The notes beneath the pieces are model-generated. The model ran no database searches. It was not told where the DNA came from and worked only from the letters and a program-made list of their open reading frames with translations. Shown here piece by piece: positions 43,344 through 52,834 of a DNA stretch of 58,797 nt. Location: assembly GCA_030149325.1 (NCBI GenBank), contig JASBRS010000059.1:1-58797 (forward strand), in the 5' to 3' direction. The DNA comes from Deinococci bacterium (GTDB lineage Bacteria > Deinococcota > Deinococci > Deinococcales > Trueperaceae). Position numbers and translations under genes: made by a program. Every line of letters starts with the position of its first letter. Within the stretch, counting starts at the first letter, position 1.

Positions 43344-44408
43344 TCAGCCCGCCTCGGCCAGCCGCTCCGCCATCCAGTCGCCGGCGAGCGGCCGGTAGCG
43401 GTAGGGCAGGTTGTTGCACACGTGGTTGCCGTCCTCGTACATCACCAGCTCCGCGTTCGGGGCCTCGGCGGCCACGCGCTCGGCCTGCCGGTAGGGGATC
43501 AACCGATCGAGCTTGCCGAAGATCACCAGCAGCGGCTGCGTCACCCGCTCGAGCACCCCGGCCAGGCTCAGCCGCCGCGCCAGCTCGCGGGCCTCGTCGA
43601 GGTCGGCCGCGCCGGAGTGGTGCACGAAGGTCTCGCGCGTGATGGGGGGCAACTCGTCGAAGCGCTCCCCGAAGTCGTAGGGCCCGCCGATGGCGCACGC
43701 CGCCTTGATGCGCGGCTCGAAGGCGGCCGTGCGCGGCGCGTAGTAGCCGCCCAGCGACACCCCCGCCACCCCGACGCGCCCCAGGTCGAGGTCGTCGCGG
43801 CCGGCCAGGTGGTCGAGCACGGCGGCCGGGCCCACCTCGTAGTCGGGGTGGATGACGCTGAAGTAGCCGGTCTCCCCCTGGCCGGGGCCGTCGAGTGACA
43901 GCGTCGCCATGCCGCGGGCCAGGAACACGTTCTCCCAATGGAAGAACTCCTCCTTGGTGGAGTCGAGACCGGGCAGCAGCAGCACCAGCGGAGGCCTCGC
44001 CACGCCGGCGGGCCGGCGCAGGTTGGCCGTCATGGCGCCGCCCTCGAACGGCACCTCGAGGCGCTCGGCCGTGGGGTCGAGCAGGCGGTGGGCGCTGCGC
44101 ATGGCGTTCACGGCGTGGTCGGCCGCCGTGCGGTGCTTGGCGGGGTCGACCATCCACACGAACTTGGCGAAGTGGTAGCTGAGCGCGGCGCGCACCCACG
44201 CCTCCCCCGCCGTGAGCGCACGTCCGCGCGCCTCGGCCTGGGCGGCCAGCTCGGCGTGGGCGTCGCCGTTGGCGCACCAGGCGTCGAGCCACTCCTCCCA
44301 GCGCTCGAGCCCCGCGGTGACGCGCACGAAGTCGTTGGGATCGACCCCCTGCGAGGTGAAGCGCGGCGCCCAGTTGGCGACGGCGGACGCGATCCTGGCA
44401 TCGGCCAT
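43344..44408 (-). CDS. Alpha/beta hydrolase resembling 2,6-dihydroxypseudooxynicotine hydrolase (C-C bond hydrolase)
   Basis: 354 residues. A helical N-terminal cap region (about 1-115, with RAALSYHFAKFVW) precedes the hydrolase core. Nucleophile S218 is in GVAGVSLGGYY, D301 in FGKLDRLIP and H329 in EDGNHVCNN. E248 in GGPYDFGERF is also present. In the nicotine-pathway hydrolase the triad and an essential Glu sit at nearly identical positions, as I recall. That enzyme cleaves a C-C bond next to a ketone. The FrsA/DUF1100 esterases are the alternative family. It lies between the M24 and amidohydrolase genes in one operon. Confidence 0.83.
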   Translation of the reverse strand: MADARIASAVANWAPRFTSQGVDPNDFVRVTAGLERWEEWLDAWCANGDAHAELAAQAEARGRALTAGEAWVRAALSYHFAKFVWMVDPAKHRTAADHAVNAMRSAHRLLDPTAERLEVPFEGGAMTANLRRPAGVARPPLVLLLPGLDSTKEEFFHWENVFLARGMATLSLDGPGQGETGYFSVIHPDYEVGPAAVLDHLAGRDDLDLGRVGVAGVSLGGYYAPRTAAFEPRIKAACAIGGPYDFGERFDELPPITRETFVHHSGAADLDEARELARRLSLAGVLERVTQPLLVIFGKLDRLIPYRQAERVAAEAPNAELVMYEDGNHVCNNLPYRYRPLAGDWMAERLAEAG

Positions 44409-44447
44409 GGCGGTGACCTCCTCGGCGTTCTCCGGGGCTCCCCCGGC

Positions 44448-45455
44448 TCAGCTCGGGGCGCGGTCGGCGGCCCCGAGCCCCAGCAGTCGCTCGGCGTTGC
44501 CGCCCAGCAGGGCTCGCTCCTGCTCGGCCGGCAGGCGCAGGGCGCGCACCTCCTCCACCGGCCGTTCCGTGCCCATGTCGAAGGGGCGATCGGAGCCGAG
44601 CAGCACCCGCTCCGTCCCCACGTAGTCCACCAGCGCCCGCAGCAGGTCGCGGTCGAAGGTGACGGTGTCGTAGTAGAAGCGCCGTAGCGAGTCGTCGAAG
44701 TCGCCCTGCAGGCGCGCGCGGGCCTGCTTCTGGAAGCCGGCGGCGTGGCGCAGCCGGCCGCGCAGCGCCAGCAGCGCCCCGCCGCCGTGGGCCAGCAGCA
44801 CCCGCAGCTCGGGGTGGCGCTCGAGCACCCCCGCCATCACCATGTGCGCCGCCGTCACGGCCGTCTCCAGCGGGTTGGCGACGGTGTTCCAGAGGTAGTA
44901 GTCGTCGAACACCGGCAGCCCGAAGCCGCGCGTGGTGGGGTGCACGAACACCAGCGCCCCGAGCCGCTCGGCCTCCGCCCAGAAGGGCAGGAAGCGATCG
45001 TCGCCGAGGTAGAGGCCGCGCACGCTGGCGCTGGTCTCGACCCCCACCATGCCCGGCAGCGCCATCACGCGCGCGAGCTCCTCGGCGGCGCGCTCGGGCT
45101 CCTGCAGCGGCACCGCCCCCAGGCCCGTCACCCGCCCCGGGTAGCTGCCGGCGGCGCGCGACAGCGCCTCGTTCTGCAGCCGGCAGACGTCGAGGGCCTC
45201 GTCGAGCTCGAGGTCGAAGGGCAGCAGGTTGACCCAGGGCGACAGCACGACGTGGTCGACCCCCTCGCGCGCCGCCTGCTCTAGGATGCGATCGACGCGC
45301 ACGAACTCGCGCAGCGCCGAGCGGATCTCGCGGCCACGGTAGCGCACCACCTGGGCGCCGTCCTGCCAGCTCACCGACGGGCGCCACGCCTCGTCGCCGC
45401 CCGCCTCGCGGGTGATCTCGGGGACGATCACGTGGCCATGCACATCGACGTTCAC
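44448..45455 (-). CDS. Amidohydrolase_2 family protein (ACMSD-type decarboxylase/hydrolase)
   Basis: 335 residues from GTG 45455 (GAGGAGT upstream), overlapping the permease stop. It opens NVDVHGHVIVPE with the HxH metal site. VFVHPTTRGFG, VLLAHGGGAL and LLGSDRPFDMG contribute the remaining His and Asp ligands. The family includes 2-amino-3-carboxymuconate semialdehyde decarboxylase, gamma-resorcylate decarboxylase and related non-oxidative decarboxylases, as well as hydrolases. In this setting a decarboxylation or hydrolysis step of a ring-derived acid is possible. A 39-base gap separates it from the C-C hydrolase gene. Confidence 0.86.
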   Translation of the reverse strand: MNVDVHGHVIVPEITREAGGDEAWRPSVSWQDGAQVVRYRGREIRSALREFVRVDRILEQAAREGVDHVVLSPWVNLLPFDLELDEALDVCRLQNEALSRAAGSYPGRVTGLGAVPLQEPERAAEELARVMALPGMVGVETSASVRGLYLGDDRFLPFWAEAERLGALVFVHPTTRGFGLPVFDDYYLWNTVANPLETAVTAAHMVMAGVLERHPELRVLLAHGGGALLALRGRLRHAAGFQKQARARLQGDFDDSLRRFYYDTVTFDRDLLRALVDYVGTERVLLGSDRPFDMGTERPVEEVRALRLPAEQERALLGGNAERLLGLGAADRAPS

Positions 45456-46360
45456 GGTTGACTCCTCACTCCCGGCGCCACCAGCACCAGCGCCCCGGCC
45501 ACCACCAGCGCCGAGCCGGTCACCACCGCCCGGGTGACGCGCTCCAACTGCCGTCCGGCGAGCATCGGCGCCAGCGCGATCACCGTCGGGACCGACAGCA
45601 GCCCCAGGCTCAGCACCACCGTCACCGGGTTCAGCGCCAGCGCCACCCAGCGCGCCCAGGTCGCGAACCCCACCAGCACGCCGGCGCCGACCTTCCAGGT
45701 CATGGCGGCCGCCGGCACGCCGCGCCAGGGCGAGCGCCGCCCGACCGCCAGGACGATGCCGTAGGCGACGGTGGCGGCGATCATCCCCACCGTCACGCCG
45801 GCCAGCGGGTCGTCGGCGAGTGCGAGCCCGCGCCGGATGAACAGCGGACTGATCGACCAGCACAGGGCCGCGCCCAGGCCGAAGCGCGCGGTCGCCAGCG
45901 CCCGCCACCAGGGGAGGTGAGCCCCGTCGGCGCGACGCGCGCGGCCGAGCTGCACCACCGCCACGCCGGCCACGATCGTCAGCATGCCGACGAGCGCCAG
46001 CAGGCTCGGCACCTCGCGCAGCACCGCCAGCGCCAGCGCCGTGCCGAACAGCGGCACGGTGGCCAGCAGCGGGCTGGTGCGGGCCGCGCCGAGGAGCTGC
46101 TGGCTGCGGTTGAGGAGCGTCCAGCCGCCCAGGAAGTGCACCAGGCCGGCGGCCGCGAACAGGCTCAGCGCCGCCGAGGGGAGCACCGGCACGCGCCCCT
46201 GGCGGGCGACGAGCACCAACCCGGCGAGCACCAGCGAGCTCACCAGCAACTGCACGAAGGTCGACTCCAGCACCCCCATGTCGATCAGGGTGCGGCGGTT
46301 CACGGCCTGGAAGACGCCGTACGCGACGCCCGCCACCACCGCCCACAGCACGGCGCTCAC
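45452..46360 (-). CDS. EamA/DMT-family permease
   Basis: 302 residues with about ten membrane helices in two five-helix halves. The repeats show GVAYGVFQAVNRRTL and a second-half counterpart, ALCWSISPLFIRRGL. DMT permeases move metabolites, often outward, without ATP. It is 69 bases after the livF2 stop and overlaps the amidohydrolase start by 4 bases. It could export an intermediate or import a related substrate. Confidence 0.85.
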   Translation of the reverse strand: MSAVLWAVVAGVAYGVFQAVNRRTLIDMGVLESTFVQLLVSSLVLAGLVLVARQGRVPVLPSAALSLFAAAGLVHFLGGWTLLNRSQQLLGAARTSPLLATVPLFGTALALAVLREVPSLLALVGMLTIVAGVAVVQLGRARRADGAHLPWWRALATARFGLGAALCWSISPLFIRRGLALADDPLAGVTVGMIAATVAYGIVLAVGRRSPWRGVPAAAMTWKVGAGVLVGFATWARWVALALNPVTVVLSLGLLSVPTVIALAPMLAGRQLERVTRAVVTGSALVVAGALVLVAPGVRSQP

Positions 46361-46429
46361 GACCGCGCCCTCGAGGGAGCGGACCCCCTCCCCTGCGCGA
46401 CGCGCGCCCGCCCGGACCCGCTGCGCGGG

Positions 46430-47164
46430 TCAGGCATCTCGCACCGTGCCGCCCAGGTAGAGGTCGGCGATCTCCGGGTGCTCGAGCACCTCGCGGGCGG
46501 GCCCGGCGAGCCGCACCCGGCCCCCCTCCAGCACCACCCCGTAGTCGGCGCCGCCCAGCCCCAGCCGCACGTTCTGCTCCACCAGCAGGATGGTCCTGCC
46601 GCGGTCGCGCATGGCGCCGATCAGGTCCCACACCTGCTTCAGGCTCTTGCGGTCGAGCCCCAGCGAGGGCTCGTCGAGCAGCACCAGGGTGGGGTCGAGC
46701 ATCAGGCTGCGGGCGAACTCCACCGCCCGGCGCTGCCCGCCCGAGAGGTTGCCGGCGCGGTCACCGGCGCGCTCGCGCACCAGCGGGATGAGCTCCTCGA
46801 CCTCGCGGTAGCGCTGGCGCACCAGCGCCGGCTTGCGGCGCAGGATGTAGGCGCCCATCAGCACGTTCTCCTTGACCGTCAGGCTGGGGAACAGCGCGTT
46901 CTGCTGCGGGACCTGGACCACGCCGCGGGCCAGGATCTCGCTCGGGCTGAGGCGCGTCAGGGTGTCCGCCCCGTTCAGTCGGATGCTCCCCTCGAAGGCA
47001 CGGCACACCCCGCTCACGGTCTTGAGCAGCGTCGACTTGCCGGCGCCGTTGGGGCCCACCACGCAGGTGATGGCGCCCGCCTCGATCTCGAGGTCCACCC
47101 CCTGCAGCACCCGGGCGCCGCCGTAGCCCGACACCACGTTCTGGAACTCCAGCATCGCCGGCAT
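46430..47164 (-). CDS. livF: Liv-type ABC transporter ATP-binding protein (copy 2)
   Basis: 244 residues from ATG 47164, overlapping the LivMG stop by one base. Walker [24 protein letters not shown], signature [13 protein letters not shown], Walker [13 protein letters not shown] and [12 protein letters not shown] identify LivF. Similar to copy 1 over the full length. Confidence 0.93.
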   Translation of the reverse strand: MPAMLEFQNVVSGYGGARVLQGVDLEIEAGAITCVVGPNGAGKSTLLKTVSGVCRAFEGSIRLNGADTLTRLSPSEILARGVVQVPQQNALFPSLTVKENVLMGAYILRRKPALVRQRYREVEELIPLVRERAGDRAGNLSGGQRRAVEFARSLMLDPTLVLLDEPSLGLDRKSLKQVWDLIGAMRDRGRTILLVEQNVRLGLGGADYGVVLEGGRVRLAGPAREVLEHPEIADLYLGGTVRDA

Positions 47165-49020
47165 CAGGCGCTCGCCTCCTCGTCGACGGCCTCGCGGTTC
47201 CAGTCCTCGCCGAGGTAGGCGTCGAGCACCAGCGGGTTGGACTGGATGTCGTCGGGGCTGCCCTCGGCGATGACGCTGCCGCGCGCCATCACCAGCATGG
47301 TGTCGCACAGCTCCAGCACCATCGGCATGTTGTGCTCGACGATCACGAAGGTGAGCCCCTGCTTGTTCAGTGCCCGGATGGTGTCGGAGATGCGTTCGAT
47401 GAGGCCGGGGTTGATGCCGCCGGCGGGCTCGTCGAGCAGGATCAGGCGCGGCTCGAGCATGAGCAACTGCGCCAGCTCCACCAGCTTCTTCTGGCCGAAG
47501 GAGAGCTGCCAGGCGGGCTGCGGTCCGAAGTCGGCGAGCCCCACGAAGTCGAGCAGCTCGAGGGCGCGCTTGGCCTCGCGGCCGCTGACGGCGTCGGCCG
47601 GCAGCAGGTCCCACTGGAACCGCTTGAGCGGCGCCACCACGTTCTCCATGACGGTGAGCTTGGGGAACAGCCGCGTGCTCTGGAAGGTCCGCCCCAGGCC
47701 GCGGTAGGCGCGGTCCCAGGGCTGCAGGCCGTCGATGCGCTCGCCGTCCAAGAGGACGCGCCCTTCGTTGGCCCGCATCATGCCGCTGACGAGGTTGAAC
47801 ACGGTGGTCTTGCCCGAGCCGTTGGGGCCGATGAGCCCGGTGAGGCTTCCTTCGGCCACGGCGAACGAGCAGCCGTCGACGGCGGTCAGCCCTCCGAAGC
47901 GCTTCACCAGACCGTCGACCTGGAGCAGCGGCCGGCCCGACTCCGAGGCCCGCGGACCGAAGCGCCCGGCGGTCGCAGGCGGCGCGGTGAGCTCCACCAC
48001 GCGGGCCACCGCCTGGCGCCGCTCGAAGGCGACCTCTCCCCCGCGACGGCTCTCGATCCAGCCCCGCAGGGTGGGGATGAGGCCCCGCGGCAGGAACATC
48101 ACCACGGCCATCAGCACCAGTCCGAACACGAACAGGTGCACGCCCTGCGCCGCCACCACGTCGTTGGTGACCTCGTTCATGGGCACCACCAGGAAGGCGC
48201 CCAGCACCGGCCCCCAGATCGTCCCCAGGCCGCCCAGCAAGGTGGCCAGCACGATCTGCACGCTCACCAGGATGTCGAACATGCCGCGCGGATCGATGAA
48301 CGTCAGGAAGTAGGCGTAGATGCCGCCGGCGACGCCGATCAACACCCCGCTGGCGACCGTCGCCAGCACCTTGTAGACGCTGGTGCGCACACCGATGGCG
48401 GCCGCCTTGTCCTCGTCCTCCCGGATCGCCACCAGGCCCATGCCGAACTTGGTGCGTCGGATCCACCAGGTCATCCAGGTCGACAGCAACATCAGCGCCA
48501 GCAGGCTGTAGTAGAAGGGCATGTTGCCGATGTCGAGGGGCCACGGCGGGAGCGGCAGGGTGATGCCGTCGGATCCGCCGGTGAAAGCGGGCGCGTTCAG
48601 GCCGATCGCCTGCATCAGGAACAGGAACGCGATGGTGATGATGACGTAGGCGTGCTCGCGCGTGCGCATGATGGTCGAGCCCAGCAACGCTGCGATCACG
48701 GCGGCCGCGATGCCGCCGAGCGGCGCCAGCAGGAACGGCGACACGTGGACCTTGTGGACCAGCAGGCCCACCGTGTAGGCGCCGATGCCCAGGAAGGCGC
48801 TCTGGCCCAGCGAGACGTAGCCGGTGAAGCCGGCGATGACGTTCCAGCCGGTCGACATCACCCCCAGCACGAAGATCAGGATGAGCACGGTCTGGTGGTA
48901 CTGGTCGCCCGGCCGCAGCAGCGGGAAGGCGACCAGCGTCAGCCCCGCCAGCACGAACAGCGCGTTGCGGAGCGTCACCACGGGCTTGCGACCCACGGCC
49001 GCGTTGCTGGGAGCGGTCAC
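47164..49020 (-). CDS. Fused Liv permease and ATPase (LivM-LivG), copy 2
   Basis: 618 residues in one frame from GTG 49020, overlapping the livH2 stop. Residues about 20-335 are the LivM membrane domain ([45 protein letters not shown]). A linker of about 40 residues leads to a complete LivG ATPase (about 375-618) with [54 protein letters not shown] and [11 protein letters not shown]. In copy 1 these are two genes overlapping by 4 bases, so the fusion could have come from a small frame change at such a junction. Both halves look functional. Confidence 0.92.
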   Translation of the reverse strand: MTAPSNAAVGRKPVVTLRNALFVLAGLTLVAFPLLRPGDQYHQTVLILIFVLGVMSTGWNVIAGFTGYVSLGQSAFLGIGAYTVGLLVHKVHVSPFLLAPLGGIAAAVIAALLGSTIMRTREHAYVIITIAFLFLMQAIGLNAPAFTGGSDGITLPLPPWPLDIGNMPFYYSLLALMLLSTWMTWWIRRTKFGMGLVAIREDEDKAAAIGVRTSVYKVLATVASGVLIGVAGGIYAYFLTFIDPRGMFDILVSVQIVLATLLGGLGTIWGPVLGAFLVVPMNEVTNDVVAAQGVHLFVFGLVLMAVVMFLPRGLIPTLRGWIESRRGGEVAFERRQAVARVVELTAPPATAGRFGPRASESGRPLLQVDGLVKRFGGLTAVDGCSFAVAEGSLTGLIGPNGSGKTTVFNLVSGMMRANEGRVLLDGERIDGLQPWDRAYRGLGRTFQSTRLFPKLTVMENVVAPLKRFQWDLLPADAVSGREAKRALELLDFVGLADFGPQPAWQLSFGQKKLVELAQLLMLEPRLILLDEPAGGINPGLIERISDTIRALNKQGLTFVIVEHNMPMVLELCDTMLVMARGSVIAEGSPDDIQSNPLVLDAYLGEDWNREAVDEEASA

Positions 49021-49898
49021 GCCACCACGTCCTTCCGCACGCGCGCTCCCAGGATGCCCTCGGGGCGGATCAGCAGCACCAGCAGGATCACCAGGTAGAA
49101 CACCACCACCGACCACTGCGTCGAGACGTAGGTGGCCGTCAGCGTCTCCGCGATCCCCAGGATCAGGGCGCCGATGACGGCGCCGGGGAGGCTCCCCATC
49201 CCGCCCAGCACAATGATGCCCAGCGTGCGCGAGATCCACACGTACTGCGACGCCGGGAAGATCGGGTAGAGGATGGCCATGATCGAGCCGCCCACGCCGG
49301 CGGTGGCGGCACCGATGGCGAACGTGAGCGCCGAAACCGTGCCGATGTCGATCCCCACCAGGTGGGCGCCCTCGGGGTTCTCCGAGGCGCTGCGGATGGC
49401 GCGGCCGATCCAGGTACGCGTCAGCAATAGATAGAGGAGGAACAGCACCACGACGGCAGCGGCGCAGCCGAAGACCTGGGCCTTGGGCACGATCACGGCT
49501 CCGACGTGGAACGCCTCGTTGAAATAGGAGGGCGTGACCGAGTGGAAGACGTTCTTCCAGGTCATGCCCATGAACCCCTCGAGCGCGATCGCCAGCCCGA
49601 AGGTCAGCACCACCGACATCGACACCGGTCCCGACCGAACCCTGGCGATCAGGCCCTTGTAGACCAGCCAGCCGAGCCCGAACATGACGGGCGTGGTGAC
49701 CAACGTCAACAGCAACGGATCGATGCCGAGCAGCGACCACAACTGGTAGGTGATCAGTCCGGCCAGCACCAAGAACGCAGGATGGGCGACGTTGACGATG
49801 CCCATCACCCCGAACACCAGCGTCAGCCCCGATGCGAACAGGGCGTAGACGCCGCCGATGAGCAACCCGAGAACGAGCGCCTGGGCCAGCAGTGTCAT
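49017..49898 (-). CDS. livH: Liv-type ABC transporter permease (copy 2)
   Basis: 293 residues, GAGGAGT upstream. About eight membrane helices. [39 protein letters not shown] and [14 protein letters not shown] are LivH blocks. Overlaps the LivMG gene by 4 bases. Confidence 0.93.
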   Translation of the reverse strand: MTLLAQALVLGLLIGGVYALFASGLTLVFGVMGIVNVAHPAFLVLAGLITYQLWSLLGIDPLLLTLVTTPVMFGLGWLVYKGLIARVRSGPVSMSVVLTFGLAIALEGFMGMTWKNVFHSVTPSYFNEAFHVGAVIVPKAQVFGCAAAVVVLFLLYLLLTRTWIGRAIRSASENPEGAHLVGIDIGTVSALTFAIGAATAGVGGSIMAILYPIFPASQYVWISRTLGIIVLGGMGSLPGAVIGALILGIAETLTATYVSTQWSVVVFYLVILLVLLIRPEGILGARVRKDVVA

Positions 49899-49968
49899 GC
49901 GACTCCTCGTCGGTCGTGCGTGGGCGGCACGATGGGGTCGCCCGCCACCCCCGAGCGGGCCTCAGGGA

Positions 49969-50000
49969 CGGTCGGGGCCCCTGCTACGGGGCCCCGACCG
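49969..50000 (-). terminator. 13-bp hairpin between livK2 and livH2
   Basis: CGGTCGGGGCCCC (49969-49981) pairs perfectly with GGGGCCCCGACCG (49988-50000) over a 6-base loop, 14 bases past the livK2 stop. It occupies the same operon position as the hairpins at 36913-36977 in copy 1. Likely a partial terminator or mRNA-stabilising element. Confidence 0.65.
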
Positions 50001-50013
50001 GTCGAGTGGGAAG

Positions 50014-51204
50014 CTACTGCCATCCAGGCTTCGGGAAGGTGATGGTGGGCGAGGTCGCGACCGACCTCGGCAGCACGATCTCCGCCTTGCCGTTCTGCCA
50101 CTGGGCGAGCAGGAACGCCGACTGTGGCGCGCCCGTATCGTCCCACGACAGATCGCCGAGGATCGTCGGAACGGTGTGGCTGTGCAGGTAGTCCTTGATC
50201 TTGGTCTGGTCGAGGGAACCGACCGCCTTGACCGCGGTCTCCAGCACCTGCGCGGTGGCGAAGGCATCGGCGGCGTCCTCTTCGGGGATGGCGCCGGCGC
50301 CGTACATCTGCTGGTAGGTGCTCACGAACGCTTGGTTCTGCGTGGTGGGCAGGTCCTGGTGCCAGCTGACGGCGTAGAAGATGCCCTCGGTGTTGGCCAG
50401 TCCGATGGCGCTCGAGAACTCGCTGCTCTGCGAGGGAGCCGAGGTCTCGAACAGCACCTTCGGGTTGTAGCCGAGCTTCTGGAACGAGCGGATCATGCTG
50501 ACGCCATCCTGGAAGACCGCGCCCTCCGCCACCAGCTCGGCGCCGCTGGCCTTGATGGCGTTGGCGATGGTGTCGAAGTTCGAGGTGTCGGGCGGGTACA
50601 CGGTCTGGTAGACCGTCTTGATGCCGGCCGCCTCGAGCTGCGTGCGGATGCCGTCGATCACGGGCTTGGTGAAGGGGTCGTCCTGCGTCGGGTAGGCCGC
50701 CGTCTTGGGCCGCTGGTCGGCGGGCAACGACAGCACCCACTTCACGAACTGGTCGCCCTGGTGGTTCGCCGTCGCCTGCTGCGCGAAGAACAGGTAGTGG
50801 AAGCCGCGCTCGAACATCTTCGGCGCGCCGCCGGCGGGCTCCACGTAGACCATCTGGTACTTCTCGGCCACGGCCGAGGCCGGCAGGTTCAGCAGCGAGG
50901 AGAAGGTGCCGAGCAGCAAATCCACCTTGTCCTGCGTGATGAGGCGCTGGTAGTCGGCCACGATGGTGTTCTGATCCGAGGCGTCGTCGCGGATCACCAG
51001 GTCGACCTGACGGCCCAGCAGGCCGCCGGAGTCGTTGACGATCTTCTGCCAGACCTTGTAGCCCTTCTGCGCCGCGCCCCCGGGCTGCGAGAAGTCGCCC
51101 GTGAGCGGCAACGAGATGCCGATCTTGATCGGTCCCTGCGCCATGGCCAACCCGGTCGCCGCGAACAGCGCCACCAGGGCCATCGTCGCGAATCGTTTGA
51201 GCAT
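50014..51204 (-). CDS. livK: Liv-type ABC transporter substrate-binding protein (copy 2)
   Basis: 396 residues from ATG 51204 (GGAGGAGGT upstream). A signal peptide (about 1-22, ending TGLAMAQ) leads to GPIKIGISLPLTGDFS and the type I periplasmic-binding fold. Closely patterned on copy 1 (GGLLGRQV, LSLPADQRP, QDDPFTKP, PKPGW at the end), suggesting related but distinct ligands. It follows the aldehyde dehydrogenase gene by 137 bases with no obvious separate promoter. Confidence 0.93.
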   Translation of the reverse strand: MLKRFATMALVALFAATGLAMAQGPIKIGISLPLTGDFSQPGGAAQKGYKVWQKIVNDSGGLLGRQVDLVIRDDASDQNTIVADYQRLITQDKVDLLLGTFSSLLNLPASAVAEKYQMVYVEPAGGAPKMFERGFHYLFFAQQATANHQGDQFVKWVLSLPADQRPKTAAYPTQDDPFTKPVIDGIRTQLEAAGIKTVYQTVYPPDTSNFDTIANAIKASGAELVAEGAVFQDGVSMIRSFQKLGYNPKVLFETSAPSQSSEFSSAIGLANTEGIFYAVSWHQDLPTTQNQAFVSTYQQMYGAGAIPEEDAADAFATAQVLETAVKAVGSLDQTKIKDYLHSHTVPTILGDLSWDDTGAPQSAFLLAQWQNGKAEIVLPRSVATSPTITFPKPGWQ

Positions 51205-51341
51205 CGCTCTACCTCCTCCGTCCTCCGGTCGTACGTCGTGAGTATCGCCTTCGCTGCGGGTCGCCCCGCGATCGAACCGTTCGGCTGGGTGCCCTCACCT
51301 CCCTCCAGGGTCCGTCGTACGCAAGCCGACCTCGACCCCGC

Positions 51342-52832
51342 TCACCTGGGGTTGATCGTCAGCAGCTTCATCTCGCTCATCTCCTGGATGGCGTAGCGCA
51401 GCCCCTCGCGTCCCGCTCCGGACTGCTTCACGCCGCCGTAGGGCATGTGGTCGACCCGGAAGGTCGACACGTCGTTGACGTTCAGGCCGCCCACCTCGAT
51501 GCGGTCGAAGGCCTCGCGGATGACGCGCATGTCGTTCGTGAACAGCCCGGCCTGCAGGCCGAAGTCGCTGGCGTCGACGGCGGCGATGGCGTCGCCGACG
51601 TCGCGGTAGCGGTAGAGCCCGATCATCGGCGCGAAGACCTCCTGGGAGCACACCTTCATGCCGGGCGTGACGTCCTCGAGGACGGTCGGCGGCCACAGGT
51701 TGCCGCGGCGTTCGCCGCCGGCCAACAGGCGGGCGCCGTCGGCCACCGCCTCCGCCACCCAGCTCTCGATGCGGTCGGCGGCGCCTTCGTCGATCACGGG
51801 CCCCACGTCGGTGCTGTCGTCGAGCGGATCGCCCAGCTTGAGCGCCGCGACGGCCGGCACCAGGGCGTCACGGAAGGCGTCGTAGACGTCGTCGTGCACG
51901 TAGACGCGCTGCACCGACACGCACGACTGGCCGGAGTACTGGAACCCGCCCCACAGCACGCGCTCGGCCGCGAAGGCGACGTCGGCGTCGCGGTGGACGA
52001 TCACGCCGGCGTTGCCGCCGAGCTCCAGGGTGACCCGCTTGCGGCCGGCCCGCGCCTTCAGGGCCCAGCCCACGGCCGGACTGCCGGTGAAGGTGAGCAG
52101 CCGCAGGCGCTCGTCCTCCACCAGCGGGGCGGCGTCGGCGGTGCGGCTCGGCACCACGCTGAAGGCGCCCTCCGGCAGGCCGCACCCCTGGATGATGTCG
52201 GCCAGCGCCAGCGCCGACAGCGGCGTCTGACTGGCCGGCCTCAGCACGATGGTGTTGCCGGCGGCGAGCGCCGGCGCCACCTTGTGCGCCACCAGGTTGA
52301 GCGGGTAGTTGAAGGGGCTGATCCCCGCGACGGGGCCCAACGGCACCTGCCGTACCTGCGCCTCGCGGCCCTCCAGGCCGGGGATCCAGTCGAGGGGGAC
52401 GATCTCGCCGTAGACGCGCTTGGCCTCCTCGGCGGCGACCTTGAAGGTGAACACCGCCCGGTCGACCTCGCCGCGGGCGGCGGCGATGGGCTTGCCGGCC
52501 TCCAGCGCCAGGGTGCGGGCGAGCTCCTCGCGCCGCTCGGCGATGCCGGCGCTGACGGCCTCGAGCGCCGCCGCGCGCTTCCACACCGGCAGGTGCCGGG
52601 TCTCCTCGAACGCCGCGGTCGCCTGGGCGATGGCCGCCTCGATGTCGGCGGGGCCCGCCCGGTGCACGATCGCCACCAGCGAGCCGTCGTAGGGGCTGCG
52701 CACCTGCAGGCGGTCGCCGGTCTGCCGCCACGTGCCGGCCACGTAGCAGCCGAACTCGCCCAGCCGCGGAGCCTCGCCCGAGCTCGCGCCCTCGCGTTGG
52801 CCGGACTCGCGACGGAGCCGTTCGGCCGCCAC
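51342..52832 (-). CDS. NAD(P)-dependent aldehyde dehydrogenase
   Basis: 496 residues from GTG 52832, two bases after the upstream stop. N175 in ISPFNYPLNL, E270 in VTLELGGNAG and C304 in SGQSCVSVQR form the active site. The usual cofactor Lys of the LKPA motif is Arg here (R198, IVLRPAS). The wording resembles the lactaldehyde / phosphonoacetaldehyde / succinate-semialdehyde branch. Paired with a 3-hydroxyacid-dehydrogenase-like gene, it could oxidise the semialdehyde that enzyme makes. The frame is open far upstream, but that part overlaps the neighbour and has no similarity. Confidence 0.92.
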   Translation of the reverse strand: MAAERLRRESGQREGASSGEAPRLGEFGCYVAGTWRQTGDRLQVRSPYDGSLVAIVHRAGPADIEAAIAQATAAFEETRHLPVWKRAAALEAVSAGIAERREELARTLALEAGKPIAAARGEVDRAVFTFKVAAEEAKRVYGEIVPLDWIPGLEGREAQVRQVPLGPVAGISPFNYPLNLVAHKVAPALAAGNTIVLRPASQTPLSALALADIIQGCGLPEGAFSVVPSRTADAAPLVEDERLRLLTFTGSPAVGWALKARAGRKRVTLELGGNAGVIVHRDADVAFAAERVLWGGFQYSGQSCVSVQRVYVHDDVYDAFRDALVPAVAALKLGDPLDDSTDVGPVIDEGAADRIESWVAEAVADGARLLAGGERRGNLWPPTVLEDVTPGMKVCSQEVFAPMIGLYRYRDVGDAIAAVDASDFGLQAGLFTNDMRVIREAFDRIEVGGLNVNDVSTFRVDHMPYGGVKQSGAGREGLRYAIQEMSEMKLLTINPR

Positions 52833-52834
52833 CG

